NCBI GenBank assembly: GCA_018660835.1 | Contig: JABJJN010000018.1 | Span: 1-64,000 of the forward strand | DNA: 64,000 bases | Direction of reading: 5' to 3' | Origin: Gemmatimonadota bacterium | GTDB taxonomy: Bacteria > Latescibacterota > UBA2968 > UBA8231 | Shown here: positions 14,466 through 23,273 of the stretch, piece by piece | How positions within the stretch are numbered: position 1 is the stretch's first letter | Layout: each line of letters starts with the position of its first letter | The notes under the pieces: generated by a model | Told to the model about the DNA's origin: nothing | The model's database searches: none | The model's input: only the letters and a program-made list of their open reading frames with translations | Program-made: the position numbers and the translations under genes

Positions 14466-16759
14466 ACACCCCCAGACTCAGGCGTTGGTGGTCGACCCTC
14501 GGAACGAGCAGTCGGCTGGCAACGCGTCAGAGCCAACCTCGGCACAGCAGCCTACGCGTCTTTCGCGTCGCTCTGGCCGTGTTTTCCGTGGGTTTGTTAA
14601 CCTACTTCTCGCCATCACAGCGTCCCTACAGCATCACTGACCTGCGTGTGGGATCAGTTGCACCGGAACGCATCAACGCCCCCTTGCCGTTCTATGTTCG
14701 CAAGAGCCCGGAAGAGCTCAATGACGAGCGCTTGGCGGCAGAACGCGCCATCCCCACCGTCTTAACACATGATGCGCACAGTGGTGCCATGCAGCTGGCC
14801 TATCTCGACTCGGTCTATGACGTATTGCTACCGAGTCTGCGCATGCAGATGCCTGATTCACTCAAGCAGAGACGGCTTCAGCGCGAATTGCCCGATGTTG
14901 TCGGCTCCCTGTCAGAGGCAGCTCTCAGACAACTCGATGCGGCCGTCGCTGACCTCGATCCGACAAGTCTTGAAGGATTCGTTGCGGCGAGCAAACAAGT
15001 GCTATCCGATATCTACGCCACGGGTATTCTCGGCACGCGTGATGGCCCTCTCAGGCGCGTGACGCGACAGATTCGGATCGGCGACGACGAGTTGTCGATA
15101 GAGGCCATTCACGACGAGCAGTCACTTCGACGGGGAGAGCTCCTGCCCCTGATCGAAGGATATCGGCCGTTGATTCAAGGCGGCTCGGCGGAAGCAATCC
15201 ACGAACTTCTCAGCTTGTTTCTGGTGCCAAATCTGGTGGTAGATGTCGAACAGACCCAACGACTTCGTGACGAGGCTCGTCGCAGTGTTGCCAGTATCAA
15301 GCGGCGCTATCTGCAGGATGAAATGATCATCGACCAGAACACAAAGGTCGAGCAGCAGCATGTGGACGCCCTCGAATCTCTGGCGACTCACCTTGCAGAA
15401 GAAAAGCGCAAGGACGAAACGACGCGCCTCCTGCAGACGGTGGCTGCTGCGAGCATCGCAGCATTCTTCCTCGTTGTCCTTGGCTATCACCTGGCAACTC
15501 GTGAACCGGAGATCTACTATAGCGCCGGGCTGCTGTTGCTGCTCACCATTGTCGGACTTACCACAGCGGGGACCGCAGCTTATATCCAGACCAATGATAT
15601 ACAGACCTACTTCGCTCCCACGCCGCTGGCGGCGATGCTTCTTACTATTCTGCTCACGCCGCAGGTCGCTCTTGTCGTCTGCCTCCTGCTGGCATTGTTC
15701 ATCGGTAGCCTGTTCGGTGACTTCTATGTAGCACTTATTCTGGCCCTGACCGCAGCCGTCGCCGTGTTCTCAGTGCGTCACGTCCGACACCGAAACCAAT
15801 TCTATCGCGCCATGATCCTTTTGCCGGCTTCATACGCCGTGCTGATTACCGCCGCCGATGTTCTGCGCTTCGTTCCGCATGAGCAGATCTATGGCCACGT
15901 ATTGCCTGGAATATTTATCGGTATCGCGGCACCGATCGTCATTCAGGGACTGTTACCGATCTTTGAGAGCATTTTCAACGTCACCACAGACATCACCCTG
16001 CTGGAACTCTCAGATCTGAATCGTCCACTGCTGCGTGAACTCTCGATTCGAGCACCCGGCACGTATACACACTCCCTGATCATGGCCAACCTGTCCGAGG
16101 CCGCTGCGCAGAGCATCAGCGCAAGTCCGTTGCTGGCCCGCGTCGGCTGCTACTATCACGATATCGGCAAGATGCTCAAACCGGAGTATTTCAGTGAGAA
16201 TCAGGGACTACGAGGCGGTCGGAATCCTCACGACCATCTTACGCCCAGCATGAGCGTGCTCATCATCGACTCGCATGTAAAAGACGGCATCGATCTGGCA
16301 GAAGAAAATGGCCTGCCGCAAGCCATCATCGACCTGATCCCCGAACACCATGGAACGACCGTCATGGAATACTTCTACAATCGGGCGATCGAGCTGGGCG
16401 TAGAGAATGTCCGTCGTGACGATTTTCGCTACGATGGCCCAAAGCCCCAGACAAAGGAAGGCGGCATCCTCATGCTCGCTGATTCTGTCGAATCTGCCGT
16501 TCGCACGTTGTCAGAGAGGACGCCGAGTCGCGTCAGACAACTCGTACGCCGTATCGTGCAACAGAAATTTACTGCCGGAGAACTCGACGAGTGCCCCCTG
16601 ACACTTCGCGACCTGCATGCGATAGAAGACGCCTTCATCCCCGTATTGATGGGCACGCTACACGGGCGCCTGGAATATCCGTGGCAGAAACAAGCGCAGA
16701 GAAAGGAGCGTCGCAGTGGCGGAGCCAATCCATCTACACTTGCCGGACGACCGTCCTGA
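14462..16759 (+). CDS. pgpH: 7TM-HD family c-di-AMP phosphodiesterase (PgpH-like)
   Basis: A 765-residue membrane protein with the layout of Listeria PgpH: an N-terminal helix (about residues 35-55), an extracytoplasmic 7TMR-HDED region to about 330, seven hydrophobic segments to about 510, and a cytoplasmic HD domain. The metal-binding HD pair is in YYHDIGKM near residue 565, followed by NPHDHLTPSMSV and LIPEHHGTTVMEYF. The family hydrolyses c-di-AMP to pApA. GTG start overlaps phoH by 4 bases, and the C-terminal 44 bases overlap ybeY. The position between phoH and ybeY is the classic arrangement. No diadenylate cyclase is in the window. Confidence 0.93.
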   Translation: MNTPRLRRWWSTLGTSSRLATRQSQPRHSSLRVFRVALAVFSVGLLTYFSPSQRPYSITDLRVGSVAPERINAPLPFYVRKSPEELNDERLAAERAIPTVLTHDAHSGAMQLAYLDSVYDVLLPSLRMQMPDSLKQRRLQRELPDVVGSLSEAALRQLDAAVADLDPTSLEGFVAASKQVLSDIYATGILGTRDGPLRRVTRQIRIGDDELSIEAIHDEQSLRRGELLPLIEGYRPLIQGGSAEAIHELLSLFLVPNLVVDVEQTQRLRDEARRSVASIKRRYLQDEMIIDQNTKVEQQHVDALESLATHLAEEKRKDETTRLLQTVAAASIAAFFLVVLGYHLATREPEIYYSAGLLLLLTIVGLTTAGTAAYIQTNDIQTYFAPTPLAAMLLTILLTPQVALVVCLLLALFIGSLFGDFYVALILALTAAVAVFSVRHVRHRNQFYRAMILLPASYAVLITAADVLRFVPHEQIYGHVLPGIFIGIAAPIVIQGLLPIFESIFNVTTDITLLELSDLNRPLLRELSIRAPGTYTHSLIMANLSEAAAQSISASPLLARVGCYYHDIGKMLKPEYFSENQGLRGGRNPHDHLTPSMSVLIIDSHVKDGIDLAEENGLPQAIIDLIPEHHGTTVMEYFYNRAIELGVENVRRDDFRYDGPKPQTKEGGILMLADSVESAVRTLSERTPSRVRQLVRRIVQQKFTAGELDECPLTLRDLHAIEDAFIPVLMGTLHGRLEYPWQKQAQRKERRSGGANPSTLAGRPS

Positions 16760-17207
16760 TCTGACGGCGACCTGTGTCTCCGAATACCTCGACGTCCTCG
16801 GAAGGTCGGTGTTGGACGCGCACCCTCTAACTGGTACAATCGAGATTGTGCTGACGAACGATGAAGAATTGGAGCGCCTGAACTCCAGCTTCCGCGGCGT
16901 CAGCGGGCCAACGGATGTGCTTTCTTTTTCTCTGCAGGAGGGGCAGCCGTTGGTTGTCGACGAGAGCGAGGAAAGAACGGCTGGTGAGATATATATCTCT
17001 GTCGAACGAGCCATGGAACAAGCAGCTGCTCTGAATGTTACACTACGGGAAGAATTGGGCCGTCTCATGGTTCACGGCCTACTGCATCTTGCAGGCTATG
17101 ATCACGACACCGAGGAAACGCTGCGCTTCATGGAAGGCGAGACGGAACACTTTCTCCAACGACATGATGTGCCTGATACAAGACCGGTCACTAGCGATGA
17201 ACGATAA
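16716..17207 (+). CDS. ybeY: Endoribonuclease YbeY (16S rRNA maturation)
   Basis: A 163-residue zinc metalloprotein. The family signature is complete: HGLLHLAGYDHD with His120, His124 and His130 as zinc ligands, preceded by FRGVSGPTDVLSFSL and GEIYISVE. YbeY acts in 16S rRNA 3' end maturation and ribosome quality control. The GTG start has AAAGGAG 7 bases upstream, inside the end of pgpH; the two genes overlap by 44 bases. Nine bases separate its stop from the first possible start of the CBS-domain gene, so the four-gene run is probably one transcript. Confidence 0.95.
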   Translation: MAEPIHLHLPDDRPDLTATCVSEYLDVLGRSVLDAHPLTGTIEIVLTNDEELERLNSSFRGVSGPTDVLSFSLQEGQPLVVDESEERTAGEIYISVERAMEQAAALNVTLREELGRLMVHGLLHLAGYDHDTEETLRFMEGETEHFLQRHDVPDTRPVTSDER

Positions 17208-17216
17208 TCCACGCAT

Positions 17217-18605
17217 TTGCACGCGAAGTCAGCTGTCTTGGCGGACAGCCTACCTGAAAGGAGCACCACCGCCTTCGTGGAACCCCCCCAAATAGCTCTT
17301 TCGATCGGTGTCGCCCTGCTTGCGGCGATCTCACTGTTTGCACTGGCCAGTTATGAAGCAACCTTCGCGGCGCTGTCTCGTTCCTCACTCGAACGTTTCA
17401 GCGAGAATGGCGTGAAGCGCGCAACCATCATGCTGCGCATCTATGCTCCACGACACCGCCTTCAGGTCATGGTCCGAATCGGCCTGGGCCTGCTCGCCGT
17501 CTGCCTCGCGATTGCACTGGGTCAGTTGTTCGACCCACTTCCGGGCGCCCTTCTGCCGGTTTTGCTGACTGTCGTGGTCGGTGCCATCGTCCTGCTGTCG
17601 ACTGGCTTGGCACGTCGGTTTCGCTTCGAGTCCGAGGGCGAGGATCCTCGCATTTCACCTTTTGCGCTCTGCTTCGTTCCGCTCTACTACCTGCTGATTC
17701 CCTGTGCTCTGTTGGTAGAGAGATTGTCTTCTTCTGGCGACTACACGGACGAGGAATTCAAGGCGGAAAAGGAAGAAGAGTTACGCAGTCTCGTCGAGTC
17801 GGAAGGCGAATCGGGCGTACTGGAGGAAGGCGAGCGGGACATGATCGAGGGAGTCTTCGGATTCCACGAGCGTGTCGTGCGCGAAGTCATGGTACCGCGT
17901 GTAGACATTACGGCCGTCGAATTGGAATCAACAGTAGGCGATCTGATTCGTACGATCCGCGAGACCGGCCACTCGCGCGTTCCCATTTACGAAGAGTCCC
18001 TTGATACGGTCCGCGGTATCGCATACGCCAAAGATCTGCTTCTTGTACTCGAGCTCGATGACCATGACATCAGCGTGCAGACTCCCTTGCGTGACCTTGT
18101 TCAGGCGCCAGAAGATTCCCCCTTACATATTCTGCGCGCCCCCTACTACGTTCCAGAGACGAAAAAGATCGACCAACTTATGCGAGATCTCAGATCGGTA
18201 AGAACGAGACTCGCCGTCGTCGTTGATGAATACGGTGGCACAGGGGGCCTCGTCACGACGGAAGACTTGGTAGAGGAAATCGTCGGTGAACTTCAGGACG
18301 AATACGACGCGGAAGAGGATCTCTACCACTGGCAGGAACCCGATCAAGTCCTCGTTGTCAATCCTCGCATCAACATAGACGAGCTCAATGAACTTCTTGA
18401 TTCGGATTTGCCAAATGATGGATTCGACACGTTGGGTGGCTATATCTACGACAACGTCGGCCACGTCCCGGAACCTGGATTGTCGATTGAAGCCCCTGGG
18501 TTCCTGATCACCATTCTGGCCGTTGAGGGGCAGCGCATCGCGCGAGTTCAGATGCAGCGCGTGCCGAGCGAGTCGGAGGATCTCTCGTCCGACGCCGAAG
18601 CGTAG
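17217..18605 (+). CDS. CNNM/CorC-HlyC type CBS-domain membrane protein
   Basis: A 462-residue protein. Three to four hydrophobic segments (about residues 25-185, DUF21/CNNM domain) precede an acidic linker (EEFKAEKEEELRSLVESEGE), the conserved IEGVFGFHERVVREVMVPRVDI, two CBS domains (DITAVELESTVGDLI; LAVVVDEYGGTGGLVTTEDLVEEIVGE), and a C-terminal CorC_HlyC domain (NPRINIDELNELL). Relatives take part in magnesium/cobalt efflux or act beside YbeY. The TTG at 17217 is doubtful; the GTG at 17277, 13 bases after AAAGGAG, starts just before the first helix and is equally likely. It closes the phoH-ybeY cluster. Confidence 0.9.
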   Translation: MHAKSAVLADSLPERSTTAFVEPPQIALSIGVALLAAISLFALASYEATFAALSRSSLERFSENGVKRATIMLRIYAPRHRLQVMVRIGLGLLAVCLAIALGQLFDPLPGALLPVLLTVVVGAIVLLSTGLARRFRFESEGEDPRISPFALCFVPLYYLLIPCALLVERLSSSGDYTDEEFKAEKEEELRSLVESEGESGVLEEGERDMIEGVFGFHERVVREVMVPRVDITAVELESTVGDLIRTIRETGHSRVPIYEESLDTVRGIAYAKDLLLVLELDDHDISVQTPLRDLVQAPEDSPLHILRAPYYVPETKKIDQLMRDLRSVRTRLAVVVDEYGGTGGLVTTEDLVEEIVGELQDEYDAEEDLYHWQEPDQVLVVNPRINIDELNELLDSDLPNDGFDTLGGYIYDNVGHVPEPGLSIEAPGFLITILAVEGQRIARVQMQRVPSESEDLSSDAEA

Positions 18606-18647
18606 CTTCTTGGTCCAGCGAATACGTAATTGCCCACGCCAGAGGGC

Positions 18648-18676
18648 TTGCGGGCAGATGGGGGTCCATCTATATT
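18648..18676 (+). promoter_or_regulatory. Promoter of the initiator tRNA gene
   Basis: TTGCGG (18648-18653), a 17-base spacer and TATATT (18671-18676, 5 of 6). Transcription would start about 6 bases before the tRNA 5' end. Confidence 0.6.
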
Positions 18677-18688
18677 CTCTGATCGTGT

Positions 18689-18765
<77 letters not shown>

Positions 18766-18772
18766 ACTTTTT

Positions 18773-18809
18773 GAGCAGGAGGCCGTCATCGGCTTCCTGC
18801 TCTTTTTTT
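18773..18809 (+). terminator. Rho-independent terminator after the initiator tRNA
   Basis: A 13-bp stem, GAGCAGGAGGCCG (18773-18785) with CGGCTTCCTGCTC (18790-18802), containing one G-U pair and a 4-base loop, followed by seven T. Eight bases after the tRNA. Confidence 0.9.
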
Positions 18810-18843
18810 ACTGTTCACTGTCCGCCCATCCGCCGAGTGACCC

Positions 18844-19170
18844 ATGCCACGATTCAACCGCGTCAGCGATGAACTCGACAGCAAGTCGACGGCAGACCGT
18901 GTCGCCCTCGATGAACGCTTTCTCGCCCTTTTCATCCCCGACACGCCGCTGGACAGGGTCGAGAGCCAGGAACTACGACAGATCGTCTCACGCGCCTTGC
19001 AGACGCTGACACCTGACGAGCTCGCTGTCGTCGAACAGCGCTATCAGAACAAGCGCTCGCCGGGCGCCGTCGCGTCTCGACTGCAGATGGATCGTGGCCT
19101 TGTTGCCCAACTCGAACAGAGTGCGCTGGCAAAGCTCCGGGGTCCCCTCGTAGAGTACATGGAATCCTGA
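18844..19170 (+). CDS. Sigma-region-4-like small protein
   Basis: A 108-residue protein I cannot name. Residues about 40-105 resemble the last part of sigma factors: LRQIVSRALQTLTPDELAVVEQRY, then RSPGAVASRLQMDRGLVAQLEQSALAKLRG, which reads like the region 4 helix-turn-helix (compare LTERERxVLxxRY and xxEIAxxLGxSxxxVxxLExxAxxKLR). No region 2 (-10 binding, core binding) precedes it, so it is not a complete sigma factor. It might be an orphan region 4 regulator or a DNA-binding accessory protein. No clear ribosome site lies before the ATG. Its stop is 11 bases before the GTG of lnt, so it is probably co-transcribed with lnt. Confidence 0.7.
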   Translation: MPRFNRVSDELDSKSTADRVALDERFLALFIPDTPLDRVESQELRQIVSRALQTLTPDELAVVEQRYQNKRSPGAVASRLQMDRGLVAQLEQSALAKLRGPLVEYMES

Positions 19171-19181
19171 GGGAGCGTAGC

Positions 19182-21392
19182 GTGGTCTTCGAGGGCCGCT
19201 TCCGTCTATTTTCGCTCGTTGGAGCCGGCTCACTCACCGGCTTACTGTGGACCTGTAGTCTACCGTTGGTCGACGCCGGCTGGCTAGCCTGGTTCTGCCT
19301 GGTCCCCTGCCTTTATCTGCTACTGCACTGCAACCTGACCAATCGGGAGATCTGGTTGCTGGGTCTGAGCGCCGGACTGGCAGCCGGTTTTGGCCGAGTC
19401 TACTGGGTCGCTGAGACACTCCAGAATTATGGGGGCCTGTCAGCCCCCCTCGCCTATCTCACGACATTTCTGCTGTCAGCATATATCGGCTTGTTTCCGG
19501 CGATCGTGTTCAGATTGTCGGCATACTTTTCGACGTTGCATCAACGCCGGCTCCCCTGGATCATCGCCGCCGTGTGGGTACTACTGGATTGGATCCTCAG
19601 CTGGCTCTTCACGGGTTTTCCCTGGGCCGTGCTCGGCTACAGCCAGTATCAATCGACCTGGATCCTCCCTATTGCCGCCATCGGCGGCGTCCACAGCCTC
19701 AGCTACATCCTTGTTGCAGCCAATGCGGCGATTGCTCAATTGCTCGGATGTCGCCGTACTGTGTGGGCACTTGTCGCCTTATGCGTTCCCTGTCTTGCTG
19801 GATCACTGGCAGCACACCTGATAGTACCGGGACAGGCCCAAGAACTACCGAGCCTGCACGTAGGTATCGTCCAGGGCAGCGTCGAGCAAGGAGCGAAATG
19901 GCAGAGCGTCAGCCTGACCCAGACCACTGGAAGACATCTGCGACTCGCACGACAGCTGGACACATCCAAGGGTCCTCTGGATCTGATCGTTTTTCCCGAG
20001 ACAGCCTTTCCCTTCCGACTCGATCATCCGAACTACGAAATCCACCGACGATGGCTGGCCGAGTTGTCCGCCGAGTCGGGAGCGAGTCTGCTGGTCGGGG
20101 CCCTTGGCTCAACATCCGAGCGTGGTGACAAGGGTTTGTTCAATCGCGCTTATTTGATCGATGGTGAAACGACAGCCGGGTTCGCCGACAAGGTGCATCT
20201 GGTCCCCTTTGGCGAATACCTTCCGATGAAATGGATCTTCGGCTACCTCGATGAGCTGACGGCCGAAAGTGGCGCATTCGACCCAGGTCAACTGGGCCAC
20301 AAGGTGCTCAACCTGCCGGCCGCGGCTGAACGAGTCGCTGTACGGTTCTCTGTATTCATCTGCTATGAGTCCATTTTCCAGGAAATCGCGCGACAGCAGA
20401 CACTCGATGGAGCCGAATTCCTGATCAACACAACCAACGATGGTTGGTTCGGTACGACATCAGCCCCCGCTCAGCACCTGGCAATGGCCGTGCTGCGTGC
20501 AGTTGAGAATGGCCGTCCTGTAGTGCGCGCCGCCAACACGGGCATCTCCTGCTTTATTGATGCCAAGGGGGGGATTCACCAGCCCACCCAGCTATTTGAG
20601 CAGACAGCGATTCAGGGTCACGTGGTCCCTCAGCGTGTGTTGACCCCATACACTCGCACGGGTGATCTCATCTTCGCCCTGAGCGCTCTTCTGATGGCGA
20701 TCTCTGCCGTCAATGACGCACATCGGCGCCGACACGCCGTCGACGCCGAGCTCGATCGTGCGCAGAGCGAACTGCACAGTTGGAGTCGAGGGCCGGTTCC
20801 CCTCAGCTACCGTGTCGTCTTGATATCCGGGTATGCGAGCGACGCCTCTGTGTGGGCTCCCTTGCTCGATCACTTGAAGCAGTCCTTCGTTGACGTCGAT
20901 GACGCCATCGTCGCCGTCGACCTGAGGCACGATCTTGCCATCTTGGATCTGTCCAGCCACGTGGCCCGACTCACCCAATCCTCGGATCCTCGTCCACTCG
21001 TGCTCATCGGCCACAGCCTGGGAGGCTTGGTTGCAGTGCAGGCGGCGGCCCTGCTGGACTCATCTACCACACGTGTGATCGCTGTCGCGTCGCCCTTCGG
21101 TGGTACGCACTGGGCAACCCTCGCCCGCTGGATCGGACGCGAGTGCCCGATCACTTTGAGGGATCTCGCCGCCCACAGCACCGCTACACAAGAGCTCGAT
21201 AAGCTGATGGCTGCAGTAAGCGTTCACAGTATCCGCCTGCACCGAGATCTACTATCCAGCCATCCACGTCACGCGACCGCCTTGACCAGCTTCCATCCTG
21301 CCATTGGTGTGTCTCCACGGGCCAGACACACGTTGGTCCTTCAAGATCCGCGTGTCCTTCGCGACCTGATCGCCAGTCTACGTTCCACCTAG
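19182..21392 (+). CDS. lnt: Apolipoprotein N-acyltransferase fused to a C-terminal alpha/beta hydrolase
   Basis: A 736-residue protein. Residues 1 to about 515 are Lnt: five to seven hydrophobic segments, then the nitrilase-type domain with catalytic Glu273 (VFPETAFPF), Lys337 (FADKVHLVPFGEYLP) and Cys394 (FICYESIFQ). Lnt N-acylates the lipidated Cys of lipoproteins at the periplasmic face of the inner membrane. Typical Lnt ends near residue 510; here about 190 more residues follow in frame, from YRVVLISGYASDASVW, with the lipase nucleophile elbow GHSLGG (Ser612) and ASPFGGTHW. The frame is continuous with no stop between the parts. A final helix of Lnt seems kept near 505. GTG start with GAGGGAG upstream. 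A lipoprotein encoded at 12088 would be a substrate. Confidence 0.92.
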   Translation: MVFEGRFRLFSLVGAGSLTGLLWTCSLPLVDAGWLAWFCLVPCLYLLLHCNLTNREIWLLGLSAGLAAGFGRVYWVAETLQNYGGLSAPLAYLTTFLLSAYIGLFPAIVFRLSAYFSTLHQRRLPWIIAAVWVLLDWILSWLFTGFPWAVLGYSQYQSTWILPIAAIGGVHSLSYILVAANAAIAQLLGCRRTVWALVALCVPCLAGSLAAHLIVPGQAQELPSLHVGIVQGSVEQGAKWQSVSLTQTTGRHLRLARQLDTSKGPLDLIVFPETAFPFRLDHPNYEIHRRWLAELSAESGASLLVGALGSTSERGDKGLFNRAYLIDGETTAGFADKVHLVPFGEYLPMKWIFGYLDELTAESGAFDPGQLGHKVLNLPAAAERVAVRFSVFICYESIFQEIARQQTLDGAEFLINTTNDGWFGTTSAPAQHLAMAVLRAVENGRPVVRAANTGISCFIDAKGGIHQPTQLFEQTAIQGHVVPQRVLTPYTRTGDLIFALSALLMAISAVNDAHRRRHAVDAELDRAQSELHSWSRGPVPLSYRVVLISGYASDASVWAPLLDHLKQSFVDVDDAIVAVDLRHDLAILDLSSHVARLTQSSDPRPLVLIGHSLGGLVAVQAAALLDSSTTRVIAVASPFGGTHWATLARWIGRECPITLRDLAAHSTATQELDKLMAAVSVHSIRLHRDLLSSHPRHATALTSFHPAIGVSPRARHTLVLQDPRVLRDLIASLRST

Positions 21393-21430
21393 AAAAAAGC
21401 GCCACCGATCCTGGAATCGATGGCGCTTTG
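21393..21430 (-). terminator. Terminator for the minus-strand micro-ORFs (possibly bidirectional)
   Basis: A 14-bp stem with one mismatch (AAAGCGCCACCGAT at 21396-21409 with ATCGATGGCGCTTT at 21416-21429). On the minus strand it is followed by TTTTTT, on the plus strand only by TTTG. It thus mainly serves the genes at 21455-21738, while also following lnt directly. Confidence 0.75.
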
Positions 21431-21454
21431 AGTTCATCAGGTGCCTGAGGGACG

Positions 21455-21547
21455 TCAGAATGCGAGGTTCGAGTACGTGTACGCGCCCAGGGCTAGAGCC
21501 ATCGTCGCCAGCGCCAGGGGCCCAGCTAATTCCATCCATGTTTTCAT
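21455..21547 (-). CDS. 30-residue single-pass membrane micro-protein
   Basis: This small gene is easily missed. The ATG at 21547 follows AAAGGAG with an 8-base gap (ATAAGCAG). The product starts MKTWMELAGPLALATMAL and continues as one hydrophobic helix to the end LGAYTYSNLAF, then a TGA. It is the second of a pair with 21619-21738 and is followed by a hairpin with a T-run on the same strand. Size and form resemble small subunits of membrane complexes such as CydX, CcoQ or KdpF, but I recognise no family and no such complex is encoded nearby. Confidence 0.6.
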   Translation of the reverse strand: MKTWMELAGPLALATMALALGAYTYSNLAF

Positions 21548-21618
21548 CTGCTTATCTCCTTTGTCATCGTTGTCGGTTCATCGACACGCAGCGTCTCTGC
21601 AGGTGCTGATCGTGCATT

Positions 21619-21738
21619 TCAGCCCAGTCGGAGGGCTACTGCCACCAGTAGTGAGGTCGCCACAATCATCCCCAGCCAGCTTCCCATGGGGTCGCTGTGT
21701 CGGGGGTGGCCATTGAGTGCTTTGAGCAGATCGCTCAT
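21619..21738 (-). CDS. 39-residue single-pass membrane micro-protein
   Basis: The ATG at 21738 is preferred over upstream in-frame starts because the product then has a simple form: a short polar N terminus MSDLLKALNGHPRHSDPMG, then a single hydrophobic helix SWLGMIVATSLLVAVALRLG. AGAAAG lies 5 bases upstream, a weak ribosome site. It lies 71 bases before the 30-residue micro-protein in the same direction. The upstream flank is AT-rich with two palindromes. No known family recognised. Confidence 0.5.
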   Translation of the reverse strand: MSDLLKALNGHPRHSDPMGSWLGMIVATSLLVAVALRLG

Positions 21739-22142
21739 GATATCTTTCTGGATAAGGGACTTGAACGACTCGGGTCGTTCGATCTCTCCTATTGCAATAC
21801 GTGTGCCCGTGTGTGCACACACCAAGTTATTCAACCTCTAATACGTTGTTACTACACAGGTTATGCGTTTTCCACTTGCCCCACATCCGTCTCTGTTTGA
21901 ATTCCGGCGCAAATAGAAAAATCCCTATATGTCTCAGTTTTGCGATTTACTTTGTCATAACTTATTGTGTTTACGTATGTTAAACCATATTCTCATTTAT
22001 GCCTCATAAAGTCCACGTAATCTCATTAATGAGACTTCTTGTTCAAATGGATAGTTCCGAAAGACAAGACGCGCGGGTAAGGACGAGGATTGGCGCCGGT
22101 CACCTTCGCCCAGGCGGAGGTGCGGTATGGTCCCCGGTGAAG
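21739..22142. other. AT-rich intergenic region with two perfect palindromes
   Basis: About 400 bases without a supported gene. The stretch 21885-22050 is clearly richer in A and T than its surroundings. GTGTGTGCACACAC (21809-21822) and TCTCATTAATGAGA (22021-22034) are perfect 14-bp palindromes, the usual form of dimeric repressor sites. Most likely the regulatory region of the micro-ORF pair downstream on the minus strand; it also lies beyond the stop of the Gfo/Idh gene. I could not choose a promoter with confidence. Confidence 0.5.
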
Positions 22143-23273
22143 CTATCCCGTTGGAGGATCCGGAATCTGGGGAATGTCGACCCAGCGTCGATCTCGATCG
22201 GCGAGCACAACCGCTTCAGCTACTGCTTGCGCCCGCATGCCATGCCAGAAAGATGGCAGACATGGGCGGGATTCTCTGATGGCGCTGACAAATTCCCATG
22301 CTTGATCATAGCGGAACGTGCGCACCGGATCACCCGCATGGGGATCACGGGGCGAGCCTTCCCGAGTGAGAAACTCAGATGGCACGGGCACGACACGATA
22401 CGGCTGCTGACGACCACCAAGCAACAGCTGATGCGGTTCGTGAAGATGATAAATCGCAGATGAGACAGTACCGTTGATCTCACACAGATCATGGTCCCCC
22501 CCGGGGCCCCGTCCCTTTGACAACTTCCCCATCTCAAACACACAGGTTGCGCCAGATTCATACTCAGCCAGCCACGCCACCCAGTCCTCGACATCCTGAG
22601 GTGGGCACGGCTGGCCGTCTGCCGTCTGATCTCTTGGCACGAGCTGCTTCATCCGCGCACAGACACTCAGCGTCTTTCCCAGGAGATCTTCAGCATAGTC
22701 AATGCGATGAATCCCCATGTCACCGAGCTCCCCGAGCCCCGCTTGCTGGCGATACTGCCGCCAGCCGATGGCATCCTCACCCCAGTCCTGCAAACGCTGT
22801 ACGCGGGCATGGCGTATCTCGCCCAGAACACCGGTGTGCACCAGATGGCGCAGGTAGTTCATGGCAGGCACAAACCGATAGGTGAAGGCCGTCATGTGCC
22901 GCAAACCGGAGGCCTCCGCTTTCTCGTAGATGGCAATCGTCTCACTCAGACTCATACCCAATGGTTTCTCGCAAAGAACGTGACACCCTGCATCCAGAGC
23001 GGCCTCGATCAGCGGGCGATGCTGATCATTCGGCGTCGCGATCACGACGGCATCAAGTCCTTCGGCTAACAGATCGCCAACATTCGTAAATGACGAGGAG
23101 ACGCCCCATTCAGCAGCCCTACTGGACACCAACTCAGCATTGGGATCGCAGATAGCCTGGATCGTGACCCCTGGAATTCGGCTTAGTCCCGGGTAGTGGA
23201 CGGCAGCACAGACGCCACCAACTCCCATGAGTCCAATCCGCAGATTGTCTGCATTCGCTGCCAACTGTGTCAT
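22143..23273 (-). CDS. Gfo/Idh/MocA family NAD(P)-dependent oxidoreductase
   Basis: A 376-residue protein. The N-terminal Rossmann fold starts LRIGLMGVGGVCAAVHYPGL (residues 11-30). Glu102-Lys103-Pro104 (CEKPLG) is the family catalytic and cofactor motif, with the Lys conserved. The C-terminal alpha/beta domain contains GELGDMGIHRIDYAEDLLG, where the His acts in many family members. Substrates are usually sugars, inositols or amino sugars; this one is unassigned. Its start overlaps the stop of the DapA-family gene by 4 bases, so the two are coupled and may act on the same substrate. Confidence 0.9.
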   Translation of the reverse strand: MTQLAANADNLRIGLMGVGGVCAAVHYPGLSRIPGVTIQAICDPNAELVSSRAAEWGVSSSFTNVGDLLAEGLDAVVIATPNDQHRPLIEAALDAGCHVLCEKPLGMSLSETIAIYEKAEASGLRHMTAFTYRFVPAMNYLRHLVHTGVLGEIRHARVQRLQDWGEDAIGWRQYRQQAGLGELGDMGIHRIDYAEDLLGKTLSVCARMKQLVPRDQTADGQPCPPQDVEDWVAWLAEYESGATCVFEMGKLSKGRGPGGDHDLCEINGTVSSAIYHLHEPHQLLLGGRQQPYRVVPVPSEFLTREGSPRDPHAGDPVRTFRYDQAWEFVSAIRESRPCLPSFWHGMRAQAVAEAVVLADRDRRWVDIPQIPDPPTG

